The notes beneath the pieces were generated by a model. That model saw only the letters and a list, made by a program, of their open reading frames with translations. It ran no database searches and was not told the origin of the DNA. Made by a program: the position numbers and the translations under genes. From Thermus composti (GTDB lineage Bacteria > Deinococcota > Deinococci > Deinococcales > Thermaceae): a stretch of DNA of 64,000 nt. Below, one piece after another: positions 63,610 through 64,000 of the stretch. The stretch is from positions 1 to 64,000 of the forward strand of contig NZ_BMPJ01000011.1 of assembly GCF_014647535.1 (NCBI RefSeq), given 5' to 3'. Numbering within the stretch: the first letter of the stretch is position 1; each line of letters begins with the position of its first letter.

Positions 63610-64000
63610 CTACTCCCCCGGGAAGCGCCCGTGCTTCTTGTAGTAGTCTAGCAAGGACCCCTCCTTGAGCGCCTCCAGGAGGAAGGGGGGCGGAGGACGG
63701 AGCTGGAAGCGCTCCTCTCCCCGCGTCAAAACCCCCGTCTCCAGGTCCAGCTCCACTTGGTCGCCGTCCTCTAGCGCATCCACCACCTCCTCCGACTCAA
63801 AGGGGACGATCCCCAGGTTCACCAGGTTGCGGAAGAAAATCCGGGCGTAGCTTTTAGCGATGATGGCCCGGATGCCAAGCCGCTTCAGGGCCTCTGGGGC
63901 GTACTCCCGGCTGGAACCAAGCCCGGCGTTCCGCCCGAAGACCAGGATGTCCCCGGGCCGCACCTCCTCCGCGAACCCGGGCCTTAAGTGGGCGAAGGCG
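63610..64000 (-). CDS. lysU: Homoaconitase small subunit LysU (5' end outside window)
   Basis: About 130 C-terminal residues are visible. The start lies beyond 64000, because the frame is open across the edge with family-typical sequence (AFAHLRPGFAEEVRPGD). The swivelling domain motif ILVFGRNAGLGSSREYAPEAL is the LysU/LeuD substrate-recognition loop. With LysT it isomerises homocitrate to homoisocitrate in the aminoadipate lysine pathway. It is followed after 9 nt by the zinc-ribbon gene. Confidence 0.93.
   Translation of the reverse strand, partial: AFAHLRPGFAEEVRPGDILVFGRNAGLGSSREYAPEALKRLGIRAIIAKSYARIFFRNLVNLGIVPFESEEVVDALEDGDQVELDLETGVLTRGEERFQLRPPPPFLLEALKEGSLLDYYKKHGRFPGE

Overview
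The window is chromosomal DNA from a Thermus species. It is very GC-rich (start-to-stop gene packing, GC-ended codons, many GTG starts), and nearly every protein is recognisable as a Thermus homologue: two-OB-fold SSB, 520-residue GH57 branching enzyme, M32 carboxypeptidase, and the LysW-dependent lysine pathway. Several conserved proteins (ribosomal protein S6, RuvA) differ from the T. thermophilus HB8 sequences I remember by a clear margin. The source is therefore more likely a related Thermus species than HB8 or HB27; this rests on memory, not on an alignment.

Layout. 1-3.6 kb: a secreted set (large lipoprotein, subtilase lipoprotein, small exported protein). 3.6-8.9 kb (minus): 2-oxoglutarate dehydrogenase operon sucA-sucB-lpd. 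9-10.3 kb: paaG-ruvA. 10.3-13.4 kb: a two-component system, a small MscS-like protein and a decayed apbE/PepSY locus, with one 23-bp direct-repeat box shared by two of the promoters. 13.4-14.6 kb: hemQ plus a short HemQ-like partner. 14.7-20.2 kb: mscS, a giant coiled-coil protein and rel. 20.2-24.5 kb: yjbQ, a methyltransferase, a sugar nucleotidyltransferase, birA, DUF2203, a zincin and rlmH. 24.7-30 kb: branched-chain 2-oxoacid dehydrogenase operon with a HicB/HicA-like pair between E1beta and E2. 30-35.1 kb: a 3-hydroxyisobutyrate dehydrogenase-like gene, lipoate biogenesis (lipB-lipA), an SDR and an FMN-dependent hydroxyacid dehydrogenase. 35.2-37.2 kb: rpsF-ssb-rpsR-rplI and tRNA-Asn. 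37.3-40 kb: the three-subunit transhydrogenase. 40-53.9 kb: transporters, Fic, comM, mgsA, mazG, an ABC exporter, M32 peptidase, pilD, a nitroreductase and a LysM-NlpC hydrolase. 53.9-54.8 kb: a short orphan CRISPR array and tRNA-Trp. 54.8-60.4 kb: GidA-like, mutY, a CoA-binding protein, split NAD synthetase and branching enzyme. 60.4-64 kb (minus): lysU-(zinc protein)-lysW-lysX-lysY-lysZ, with lysU cut by the window edge.

The genes form a coherent central-metabolism segment: two lipoate-dependent 2-oxoacid dehydrogenase complexes, each with its own E3, and the lipoyl synthesis genes that modify them; NAD(P) supply (nadE, transhydrogenase); and carrier-protein lysine synthesis. The genome is extremely compact. 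Most operon junctions overlap by 1-17 nt, six convergent pairs share exactly 4 bp of stop codon, and about a dozen genes have a -10 hexamer 6-8 nt before the start codon, indicating leaderless mRNAs.

The most interesting leads are the direct-repeat box shared by the response-regulator promoter and the apbE-remnant promoter, a terminator-like hairpin between lysW and lysX that could set carrier-protein excess, the HicBA-like pair in the dehydrogenase operon, the HemQ-like partner lacking the heme histidine, and the orphan type III-like CRISPR array.
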